From NCBI GenBank assembly GCA_937890245.1, contig CALACF010000374.1, positions 1 through 6,267 of the forward strand: a stretch of DNA of 6,267 bases. The letters are read 5' to 3'. Below are positions 1 through 6,108 of the stretch, piece after piece. The DNA is from an uncultured Flavobacteriales bacterium (GTDB taxonomy: Bacteria > Bacteroidota > Bacteroidia > Flavobacteriales_D > Sanyastnellaceae). The notes beneath the pieces are model-generated. The model was not told the DNA's origin and ran no database searches. It saw nothing but the letters and a program-made list of their open reading frames with translations. A program made the translations under genes and the position numbers. Every line of letters begins with the position of its first letter. Position 1 is the stretch's first letter.

Positions 1-33
1 ACGCACCGCCACATGTCTGAGGAGAGCCCGTGA
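1..33 (+). CDS. Possible 3' end of an upstream gene, overlapping the large Rhs gene
   Basis: Frame 1 is open from the window edge and reads THRHMSEESP before TGA at 31-33. That TGA overlaps the GTG start of the large gene (30-32) as GTGA, the classic arrangement of translationally coupled operon genes. If real, this is the last ten codons of an upstream gene, and the large gene would be transcribed with it. Only ten codons are visible, so an open frame here could be chance. No function can be read from the residues. An ATG at 13-15 would otherwise give only a six-codon peptide. Confidence 0.3.
   Translation, partial: THRHMSEESP
19..26 (+). promoter_or_regulatory. Ribosome binding site of the Rhs gene
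   Basis: The purine run GAGGAGAG contains AGGAG at 20-24, five bases before the GTG at 30. This is a good Shine-Dalgarno match at a normal distance. It settles the start: the next in-frame methionine is at about residue 58, inside the conserved SpvB domain, and using it would remove the signal peptide. No promoter can be seen, as only 29 bases lie upstream. Confidence 0.75.
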
Positions 34-107
34 CTAAGTCCATTCTCGCCCATTTCGCGGCGGCCGTTCTGACCGCTTCAGCCTTCGCACCCCAGGCCGT
101 CTATGGC
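30..107 (+). other. Sec signal peptide of the Rhs protein
   Basis: Residues 1-26 have a short basic start (MTKS), a hydrophobic stretch rich in Ala, Leu, Val and Phe (about 5-20), and a plausible signal peptidase I site after VYG (24-26), before QAAG. There is no cysteine at the cleavage point, so a lipoprotein is unlikely. The protein is therefore predicted to enter the periplasm by Sec. This differs from type VI secretion Rhs effectors, which lack a Sec signal and usually carry a PAAR or similar N-terminus. How it would cross the outer membrane is not shown. Confidence 0.8.
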
Positions 108-3100
108 CAAGCGGCGGGCGTGACCGATGAACGTGTGACCTTGCCTGACGGCCCCGGCTCGATCGGTGGAGTGGGCGCCAACGTCTCGGTCAATCCAGCG
201 ATGGGGGCGATGAGCCACAGCGTGTCGATCCAGGCGCCTAAGGGATGGCCGGGGCTCACGCCGCAGGTGGGACTGAGCTACAGTTCGTCGTCCGGCACCG
301 GGCTCCTGGGTATTGGTTGGTCGATGGACATGCCGTCCATCGAGCGCGCCACAATCCATCGGCTTCCGGAGTACAAGAAGACGGATGAGTTCGTAGCGGG
401 CGGCGGCGACTTGTTGGTTCTGTCCGGCGACGTCAAGGGCGCGCCCATGTACCGCTCTCGCATCGAAAGCGGCTTCAGTCGCTACCAGTGGGTAGGCGCT
501 GCCAACGGCGAGGCGGGCTACTGGATGCAAGAGTCGCCCGACGGGTTGGTCTCCTACTATGGCGCGAACGAGAAAGGCGAGGCGGTGGAGTCCGCACAGG
601 TCAAGACACCCAAAGGCGGCGTGTTTCGCTACATGCTGGTGGTGACGGTCGACCGCTACGGCCACCAGCTGCGCTACAAGTACAAGAAGACAAATCAATA
701 CCCGCTGTTGGATTCCATTGAGTACAACGATGATGCGACGGGCACGCCCCGCTTTCGCGTGACATTCGCCTACGAGACGCGCGGCAGCGACATCATCAGC
801 GACGCCCGCCCCGGTTTCAATCTAACGCTCGACCAGCGCCTCAAGGGCGTGACGGTGCTATCCGGTGCGCAGGCTATCCACCGCTACGCGCTGAAGTACG
901 AGACGGACGCCGAGTCGGGCGGGTTTTCGCGACTGCGGGAAGTGCGGCAGTACGGCTTGAACGATGTCGAGCATGCGATCCACTGGACCTTTTCGTACTC
1001 CAAGTCGCTGGGCAGCTCGTGCACAGGACCAGGCAAGCTGTGCAGCAAGCCATTCCTAGTGGACATGGGCAAGGCTGAGGGCGCGGGCGCGGTGGCATCG
1101 GGCAAGGCGATCTTCCTCGACATCAACGGCGACGCGCTGCCGGATCTGCTGACATCCAGCGACAAGGGTGACCACACGTTCCAACTGGCCGTGGGCGATA
1201 CGACTGGTCATCCGAAATTTGCACCTGCAGCGAAGCCGAGCGCGAAGAAGTCCAGCACGGACTTTGTGATTGGGCAGGCACAAGTGCAGACCATGGACGT
1301 AAACGGAGACGGGTACGTGGACCTCGTCAACGCCAAGAAAGGGGTCTATCTGTGCAATTACGGCGAGGGCGATTGGTCGACGAAGACGGACTGCGTGGCT
1401 GGCTCGGGCTCAACAGACGTGGGCGACGTGTCGGACGCCGGCCTCGATTCATCCGACGAGAACGCCAGCGGGATGCGCTTCTTTGACTACGATGGTGATC
1501 ACCGCAGCGACTGGCTACGAACCTCAGCGGGTGGTGTGGACACGGTGCTCCTGAGCACGGGCGCGGGCTTTGCCAAGGCGATCGAGATGGCCGACGCGAT
1601 CGGCTCGGTCTTCGACGCCTCGGGGAGCACGCTGCAACTTGCCGACATGAATGGAGACGGGCTGCAGGATGCGGTCGAGACTCAGGGCAACCTACTGAAA
1701 TATCGGCTCTACTACGGTTACGGGCATTGGGGGCCGTCGGTTGAAGTGTCGATCAACGGGTTCAGCACGACGGAGCTTGGCGCGGCGGAGCTGACGGACA
1801 TCAACGGCGACGGGCTGTCCGATATCGTGGTGGTGCAGGCGGACAAGCTGAAGTTTGCGCTCAACCGGAACGGCGCCAAGTTCGACACAGCAGTGGTGAT
1901 CGATGGCTCGATGGTGCCTGGGCTGCCGGCGGTGAGCGACTCGGTGTTGTCGACGTTTGCGGACATGAACGGCAACGGCTCACTGGACGTCGTGTACGTG
2001 AACAAACTGACCCAGCACGTGAAGTTCCTGGAGCTATTTCCGACGCGCCCGAACCTGCTGACGAAGATCGAAAACGGCATCGGGATGGTGCAGGAGATGA
2101 CGTACGGCACGTCGGTGGCCGAGCAGGCGCGGGACGCTGCCGCCGGCAAGCCGTGGAAGTACAAACTACCCAACGCGATGAACCTGGTGACGTCCACGGA
2201 CAACTGGGTGACGCTCTCGCCGAAGGTGCGCAACCTGGTGAAGTACCGCTATCGAGACGGCTACTTTGACGGTAAAACCGATAAAGGGTTCCGCTGTTTT
2301 GGTCACGTGGAGGAGGAGCGGCCGGCGGACCCGAAGGCGGACAACCAGGAGCCTGGGCTCAAGGTCACGGAGTACATCGTTGGCGTGGACGTGTACCACG
2401 ACGTCAAACTCAAGGACGCGTGGGAGTACGCGCCCCTGGTGAGCAAAACCGAGGCGCTGCGGCACACGAACACCGAATATTCGAACTGTCCGGTGGACGG
2501 GCTGACGGTGAAGTCGGGAAAGTACCCGGTGACGTACATCTGCAAGACGGGCGAGACGACCGAGGTGTCCGAGGGCGTCGCCGCGAACAAGGTGACGATG
2601 CGCCAGGAGTGGAGCTATGACGGCTACGGCAACGTGATCAAAGAGTCGAGTCTAGGCCTGGTGGCGACGAAGGGTGACGAGTCCTACACGGAGACAGCGT
2701 TCATCACACCGGGCGTCGCGACAGGCGATGCGTGGATCCTCAACAAGGCGAAGCGAACGGTGGAATACGGCAACCCAGCGAACAAGACGATGCTCTACCG
2801 CGAGATCTTGAAGTTCTACGACGTGGATTTTGGCGGAGATGCGAGCAACGCCGGAAAGCTGACCAACGGCACCGTGACGAAGATGCAGCAACGCTTGAAG
2901 GGCGGCGAATATGTTGATGTGATGCGCAGCAAGCTCAACGCCGACGGTCAGGTGGTGGAGACGATCGACCCGAACGGCACGGTGGCGGAAAAGACGGGCC
3001 ATCGAGCGCAATTTCAGTTTGATGGACTCGACATGACGCGGCAGCTCATACCGCTTAAGGACGCCCAGGGGGCGTACACGCTGCAGCGACGCTACAGCTA

Positions 3101-6023
3101 CGAAAAGGCCTTCCATAAGGTGAGCGAGGCCACCGACCTGTCGCTATATGTCGACGGCAAGCTCGTGGGCCCAGAGACCAGCCAGAAGTTCCGCTACGAC
3201 CAACACGGACGGATGATTAAGGCGATTCGTGCGCCGGACACAGATGCGTTTCCGTCGCAACTCATTACCTACAAGCTGGCCGACCCTGTGTCTCGGATCA
3301 GCATCTACAAGCGCTCGAAGACCTCTGGCGAACCGGACCTGTACACGGTGAATTGCATCGACGGCAAGGGTCGCGGCTACCAGAGACGTAAACAGCTGAG
3401 CCCTGGGCAATTCCAGGTGTCCGGCTTTACGGTGTTCAACAGCCAGGGCAAGGCCATACGGCAATACCAAGCGTACCTCGGGACGACGGACGTCTGTGAC
3501 GCGTCGGAGGCAGCGCTGCCCAAGGGCACACCGTTTACCGAGTACCTCTACGACTCATCGGACCGCGTCAAGACAACCATCCATGGGGACGGCACGCAGT
3601 CGCGCGTCACCTACACGCCACTGACGATCCGTGAGTTCGCGGAAGATGACACGGACTCGAAGCACGCCAACTTCAACACACCTATCGTCAAACGAATGGA
3701 TGGGCTGGGCCGTACGATCGGCATCGACCGCTACCTGACGCCGACGACGAAGGGTACGACCACTCTCGCATATGACGATCTGGGCCGCCTCGTGACGGTG
3801 ACCGACGACAAGGGCAACAAGCGCACACAAGAGTACGACGGCATGGACCGCACAACGCGTGTGGTCGACCCGAACAGCGGCGAGCTTGTCCTCACCTACG
3901 ACCCGAAGGGCAACTTGTTGGCGCGCAAAGACGGCACAACGACTCAGAAGTTTGCCTACGACGGCATGAACCGCCAGACCGAGTCATGGGATGCGGCGAA
4001 TGAGGCGGCGACCAAGTCGACGAGGACCTTAGATCGCGTGACCGGCTGCGCCGAGTGCACGGCGAGTGCCGGGCGGCTCGTCCAGATGCAGTACCCCCTG
4101 GGCGCTGATGCGGTCGGCGACGCCATAGGGCTGAACCAACTAGGCTATGACGCACGAGGCAACCTGGTCTTCCGTTTGCAGCGGATGGAAGGCCACACGT
4201 TCGTGACGCGCCTGGAGTATGACGACGCCGACCGCTTGGTGAAGAAGACGTTCCCCGATGGCCGCACTGAGCTGACGACGCTCGATGCTGGCGGGCGTAT
4301 TACCGCGATTGCGGGCGTGTTGACAGCCGTTTCTTACGACGAGCGTGGCAGTCTCGCGACGGTTACCCACGCCAATGGCGTGGTGGATAGCCTGACGTAC
4401 GACGATCGGCTGCGGCCTGCCACATTCCGCACCGCAAGCGGCGGCAAGGTGCTCTTCGGTCTCGACCTGAATCGTGACGTCAATGGCACGCTGCTGTCGC
4501 TCATCGACAAGGCGGACCCCCGCCCCGGCCAACCCGCCTATGGAGCCGCGATCACCAACGATGCGTGGCATCGTACTTTGACCGCCACCCTCGGCACCGC
4601 CGGCAGCGCGCCTGAAGTGATGACGAGCAGCTACGACACACTCGATAACGTGTTGGCGCTCACGTCCAGTCTCGGCGCGAGCAGCCCGGCCAATGTGGGC
4701 GCTGCCACCTACGACTCCTCCCACCCCAACATGCTGAGCGCCGCCGGTGTGCTGGCGTATACCTACGATGCGGCGGGCCGAATGACGGCGCGCGGCGACA
4801 CCACCTTCACCCGCAACAGGTTTGGCCGAATTGGCCGCGTGAAGCGCGCCGGGAAGGCGGACGAGGTGTCGATCTACGCCGGTGAGAATGCGCGAATGAT
4901 GAAGCTGGCCGACGGCGGCGTAACCTACTACCTAGATCCCTCATACGAAGTCCGCGACGGCGTCGGCATCGCATATACCCGACTAGGTGGTCGCGTTGCG
5001 CGGTCGATGAGCGATACGATCTCCTCGGAGGTGCTGAGCGACCTAGCTCCGGCGACGGCGGCTGGCACGACGTGGACCCCGGTGGGCGACAAGCGCATCA
5101 CCGTGGCGGATGCGTGGCTGGCGCAAGCGGCCAGCATCGGCGCCCTGACGTTCGCGGGCGGACCGACGCCATCACCCGTGTCGCGGCTGCTGCGGGCAAG
5201 CGCGCGGCGCGCCCTGCTCGACGACGGCGACGCGGTGGTACACTTGCACAAAGACGCGCTGGGCAGCTTGGTGATGGCGACAGGCGCGAGCGGCTTGGTG
5301 ATCGGCGCTCGTTCGTTCTTCCCGACGGGCCTGGAGCGGCAGTCGAGCGGCTTTGTCGACACGTACGGGTTCACCGGGCAGGAGCGAGAAGCTGCTAGCG
5401 GCCTGCTGCATTTTGGCTTCCGCGACCTGGACCCGCTGATCGGACGGTGGGACGCCAGTGACCCAGGGTTTGCTGTGCTGGATGGCAACAAGGCAGCGAA
5501 GTTGGGCGAAGCGACCACGGGTTATGCCTACGTGGCCAATGACCCGATAGACTACGTGGACCCCACCGGACTAAATAAACGGGCAAAAGCAAAAAGGTTC
5601 TTTGCGAAACTGAAAGACCGCAAGGGGGCCGCCTCAGTGCAAGCGCAGCACGTGGGCGCCGCAAAAGACAAGAAAATGGATCGTATAAAGGGAAAGATCA
5701 AAGGCATCTGGAAGGGGCGTGGGCGTCGATTTGGCCAGCTTGACCCACCCACCGCGCAGGACTTCTTTGAAGACAGGATGAATAAAGGTGCCGAGGATGA
5801 CGCCCGATGGGAAGCCAATCCGAAACGGGAGCTCGCGCGAATGGCCACCATGGGCGTGGCTGGACTCGGCATTTCGGCGGTCGGAAATGCGGCGGACGGG
5901 GCTGCTCCGGGTACAGGTACAGTGCTGTCCGAGGGCTTAGGTTTGGCTAAAGACAAAGCGGATGATAAGTGGAAGGCGCACAACCTTGAGGGCGCTAATC
6001 CATATAAGTATCTGCGCGACTAG
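30..6023 (+). CDS. Secreted SpvB/TcB-like Rhs-repeat toxin (TcB-TcC-type fusion)
   Basis: A complete 1997-residue protein with a GTG start. The order of parts seen is: Sec signal peptide; SpvB/TcB N-terminal domain with GSIGG (43-47) and GLLGIGWSM (91-99); a six-motif FG-GAP/VCBS propeller (364-653); a TcB-middle-like segment with YRYRDGYFDG (739-748); many YD repeats (about 861-1640); an RHS-associated core (1738-1848) ending in DPTGL; and a 149-residue variable tip. In Tc toxins, separate TcB and TcC proteins assemble into a hollow shell that holds a cytotoxic TcC tip, which the core releases by self-cleavage. Here both parts lie in one chain, somewhat shorter than a typical TcB plus TcC. 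From this I infer an exported toxin or effector used against competitors or host cells. The SpvB name refers only to the N-terminal domain; no ADP-ribosyltransferase domain is recognisable. A non-toxic surface or adhesion role is an alternative. Confidence 0.95.
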   Translation: MTKSILAHFAAAVLTASAFAPQAVYGQAAGVTDERVTLPDGPGSIGGVGANVSVNPAMGAMSHSVSIQAPKGWPGLTPQVGLSYSSSSGTGLLGIGWSMDMPSIERATIHRLPEYKKTDEFVAGGGDLLVLSGDVKGAPMYRSRIESGFSRYQWVGAANGEAGYWMQESPDGLVSYYGANEKGEAVESAQVKTPKGGVFRYMLVVTVDRYGHQLRYKYKKTNQYPLLDSIEYNDDATGTPRFRVTFAYETRGSDIISDARPGFNLTLDQRLKGVTVLSGAQAIHRYALKYETDAESGGFSRLREVRQYGLNDVEHAIHWTFSYSKSLGSSCTGPGKLCSKPFLVDMGKAEGAGAVASGKAIFLDINGDALPDLLTSSDKGDHTFQLAVGDTTGHPKFAPAAKPSAKKSSTDFVIGQAQVQTMDVNGDGYVDLVNAKKGVYLCNYGEGDWSTKTDCVAGSGSTDVGDVSDAGLDSSDENASGMRFFDYDGDHRSDWLRTSAGGVDTVLLSTGAGFAKAIEMADAIGSVFDASGSTLQLADMNGDGLQDAVETQGNLLKYRLYYGYGHWGPSVEVSINGFSTTELGAAELTDINGDGLSDIVVVQADKLKFALNRNGAKFDTAVVIDGSMVPGLPAVSDSVLSTFADMNGNGSLDVVYVNKLTQHVKFLELFPTRPNLLTKIENGIGMVQEMTYGTSVAEQARDAAAGKPWKYKLPNAMNLVTSTDNWVTLSPKVRNLVKYRYRDGYFDGKTDKGFRCFGHVEEERPADPKADNQEPGLKVTEYIVGVDVYHDVKLKDAWEYAPLVSKTEALRHTNTEYSNCPVDGLTVKSGKYPVTYICKTGETTEVSEGVAANKVTMRQEWSYDGYGNVIKESSLGLVATKGDESYTETAFITPGVATGDAWILNKAKRTVEYGNPANKTMLYREILKFYDVDFGGDASNAGKLTNGTVTKMQQRLKGGEYVDVMRSKLNADGQVVETIDPNGTVAEKTGHRAQFQFDGLDMTRQLIPLKDAQGAYTLQRRYSYEKAFHKVSEATDLSLYVDGKLVGPETSQKFRYDQHGRMIKAIRAPDTDAFPSQLITYKLADPVSRISIYKRSKTSGEPDLYTVNCIDGKGRGYQRRKQLSPGQFQVSGFTVFNSQGKAIRQYQAYLGTTDVCDASEAALPKGTPFTEYLYDSSDRVKTTIHGDGTQSRVTYTPLTIREFAEDDTDSKHANFNTPIVKRMDGLGRTIGIDRYLTPTTKGTTTLAYDDLGRLVTVTDDKGNKRTQEYDGMDRTTRVVDPNSGELVLTYDPKGNLLARKDGTTTQKFAYDGMNRQTESWDAANEAATKSTRTLDRVTGCAECTASAGRLVQMQYPLGADAVGDAIGLNQLGYDARGNLVFRLQRMEGHTFVTRLEYDDADRLVKKTFPDGRTELTTLDAGGRITAIAGVLTAVSYDERGSLATVTHANGVVDSLTYDDRLRPATFRTASGGKVLFGLDLNRDVNGTLLSLIDKADPRPGQPAYGAAITNDAWHRTLTATLGTAGSAPEVMTSSYDTLDNVLALTSSLGASSPANVGAATYDSSHPNMLSAAGVLAYTYDAAGRMTARGDTTFTRNRFGRIGRVKRAGKADEVSIYAGENARMMKLADGGVTYYLDPSYEVRDGVGIAYTRLGGRVARSMSDTISSEVLSDLAPATAAGTTWTPVGDKRITVADAWLAQAASIGALTFAGGPTPSPVSRLLRASARRALLDDGDAVVHLHKDALGSLVMATGASGLVIGARSFFPTGLERQSSGFVDTYGFTGQEREAASGLLHFGFRDLDPLIGRWDASDPGFAVLDGNKAAKLGEATTGYAYVANDPIDYVDPTGLNKRAKAKRFFAKLKDRKGAASVQAQHVGAAKDKKMDRIKGKIKGIWKGRGRRFGQLDPPTAQDFFEDRMNKGAEDDARWEANPKRELARMATMGVAGLGISAVGNAADGAAPGTGTVLSEGLGLAKDKADDKWKAHNLEGANPYKYLRD
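141..1019 (+). other. SpvB/TcB N-terminal domain
   Basis: About residues 38-330. It has the family's opening glycine-rich segment (GSIGG, 43-47), a repeated-strand region, and GLLGIGWSM (91-99) followed by an IERATIHRLP-type stretch. This domain starts Salmonella SpvB and the TcB subunits of insecticidal Tc toxins, where it forms part of the shell. The edges are approximate and judged by motif. A pair of cysteines (CTGPGKLC) lies just after it and could form a disulfide in the periplasm. Confidence 0.9.
1119..1812 (+). repeat. Identical 16-bp copies in propeller calcium loops
   Basis: GACATCAACGGCGACG occurs at 1119-1134 and 1797-1812, encoding DINGD in propeller motifs one and five. The other four loops differ at several bases. 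The match reflects the same motif with the same codon preference, and perhaps blade duplication. Confidence 0.55.
1119..1988 (+). other. FG-GAP/VCBS-type beta-propeller with six calcium-loop motifs
   Basis: Six DxNGDGxxD-like loops start at residues 364 (DINGDALPD), 423 (DVNGDGYVD), 486 (DYDGDHRSD), 539 (DMNGDGLQD), 590 (DINGDGLSD) and 645 (DMNGNGSLD). Their spacings of 59, 63, 53, 51 and 55 residues fit one propeller blade each. In TcB proteins an equivalent propeller gates the shell and docks on the TcA pore. The acidic loops suggest calcium binding, which would suit a secreted protein. No TcA-like gene lies in the window, so the docking partner, if any, is unknown. Confidence 0.88.
2037..2475 (+). 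other. TcB middle-type region
   Basis: About residues 670-815. It begins FPTRPNLLTKIENGIG just after the last propeller motif, and contains YRYRDGYFDG (739-748) followed closely by GFRCFGHVEEE. This run of aromatic, Arg and Gly residues is typical of the TcdB-middle segment that follows the propeller in TcB and SpvB-like proteins. It probably continues the shell wall. The C-terminal edge is a guess. Confidence 0.75.
2610..4960 (+). other. YD/RHS-repeat shell
   Basis: About residues 861-1640. Repeats of the YDxxGRL/GN type appear from WSYDGYGNV (861 onward) and are dense from LAYDDLGRL (Y1248) to YTYDAAGRM (Y1579). Other clear copies include YDGMDR, YDPKGN, YDGMNR, YDARGN, YDDADR and YDERGS. 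In TcB-TcC and Rhs structures these strands coil into a hollow shell around the toxic tip. A GCAEC pair (C1340, C1343) interrupts one spacer. The N-terminal third is degenerate, with widely spaced copies, as is usual for the TcB-derived half. Confidence 0.9.
3834..3974 (+). repeat. Near-identical YD-repeat DNA copies 123 bp apart
   Basis: TACGACGGCATGGACCGC at 3834-3851 and TACGACGGCATGAACCGC at 3957-3974 differ by one base. They encode YDGMDR and YDGMNR in the same frame, 41 codons apart. This looks like a recent or conserved internal duplication of a YD unit inside the shell, and could serve as a site of in-frame recombination. Confidence 0.6.
5010..5240 (+). other. Insert with half-dockerin-like motif before the RHS core
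   Basis: Residues 1661-1737 sit between the last YD-like strands and the HKDALGS start of the core, where compact Rhs proteins have only a short link. The stretch has low sequence complexity and is rich in Ala, but contains VGDKRITVADAWLAQAA (from 1685). This resembles the second half of a dockerin or EF-hand loop (GDGxITxxDA) but lacks the first acidic residues. It ends in a basic, helical-looking piece (SRLLRASARRALL). Whether it binds calcium or is only a loop is unclear. Confidence 0.5.
5241..5573 (+). other. RHS-repeat-associated core with DPTGL self-cleavage signature
   Basis: Residues 1738-1848. The core opens with HKDALGSLV, continues with YGFTGQERE and GFRDLDPLIGRW (R1798, D1799, D1801, R1806), then SDPG (1810-1813), YAYVANDP, and ends DPTGL (1844-1848). 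In Tc and Rhs toxins this fold is an aspartyl-type autoprotease that cuts at the end of the DPxGL motif and frees the tip inside the shell. The Arg and Asp positions needed seem present, but which residues align with the catalytic ones cannot be proved by eye. The segment between SDPG and YAYV differs from the common GGxNLYxY form. Confidence 0.9.
5574..6020 (+). other. Variable C-terminal tip, unrecognised putative toxin domain
   Basis: Residues 1849-1997 (149 residues) follow DPTGL directly and match no family I recognise. Three zones are visible. Residues 1849-1902 are strongly basic: 20 Lys/Arg against 3 Asp. Residues 1903-1938 are mixed and acidic, with DFFEDR and EDDARWE. Residues 1939-1972 are rich in Gly and Ala and mildly hydrophobic (MGVAGLGISAVG). 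A charged tail ends NPYKYLRD. Lysine is AAA in 12 of 20 codons, whereas AAG clearly prevails in the body; this fits an exchanged tip. Nucleic-acid or membrane action is possible from composition alone, but no catalytic motif is evident. The domain may be cut short by the adjacent IS. Confidence 0.7.
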
Positions 6024-6038
6024 GGGTTGATGCACTGC
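6023..6038 (+). repeat. Candidate left terminal inverted repeat of the IS
   Basis: The G-starting end GGGGTTGATGCACTGC has the look of IS5-family termini. It abuts the Rhs stop codon: the T and A of TAG are outside it, and the G would be its first base. If the IS instead begins at 6024, the four bases before it are CTAG, which fits the YTAR target of the IS5 subgroup. Both readings stay open until the other end is seen. Confidence 0.45.
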
Positions 6039-6080
6039 TCTAGTTGACGCGCCCAGTAAGCCGCCAAAGGGTGCCCCCGC

Positions 6081-6093
6081 GAGGCTCAGCCTC
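6081..6093 (+). other. Small hairpin just before the transposase ribosome binding site
   Basis: GAGGCTCAGCCTC is a near-perfect inverted repeat: GAGGC pairs with GCCTC around TCA. It directly touches the AAGGAG at 6094-6099. Such a stem could lower translation of transposase from transcripts entering from the Rhs gene, as known for several insertion sequences. With only five pairs and no U tract, it is not a terminator. A regulatory role is inference. Confidence 0.35.
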
Positions 6094-6099
6094 AAGGAG
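6094..6099 (+). promoter_or_regulatory. Ribosome binding site of the transposase
   Basis: AAGGAG lies nine bases before the ATG at 6109. It is a strong Shine-Dalgarno match and supports this start. No convincing promoter was found between 6023 and 6093. Confidence 0.75.
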
Positions 6100-6108
6100 C
6101 AGGCACAC

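Noticed and set aside
78..698. Long minus-strand open frame of 206 codons, and similar ones at 1718-2233, 4140-4724 and 4928-5518
   Set aside because: They lie wholly within the well-supported Rhs gene, have compositions typical of reverse reading of G+C-rich coding DNA, and show no recognisable domain.
30..6023. Naming the gene spvB
   Set aside because: Only the N-terminal domain is shared. Salmonella SpvB ends in an actin ADP-ribosyltransferase domain, and no such motif is seen here.
6044..6049. TTGACG as a -35 box for the transposase
   Set aside because: No acceptable -10 box is found 16-18 bases downstream, where the sequence is G-rich (AAAGGGTG).
6024..6108. Rho-independent terminator after the Rhs gene
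   Set aside because: No G+C-rich stem followed by a T run is present. The only clear stem, at 6081-6093, is followed by the AAGGAG site.
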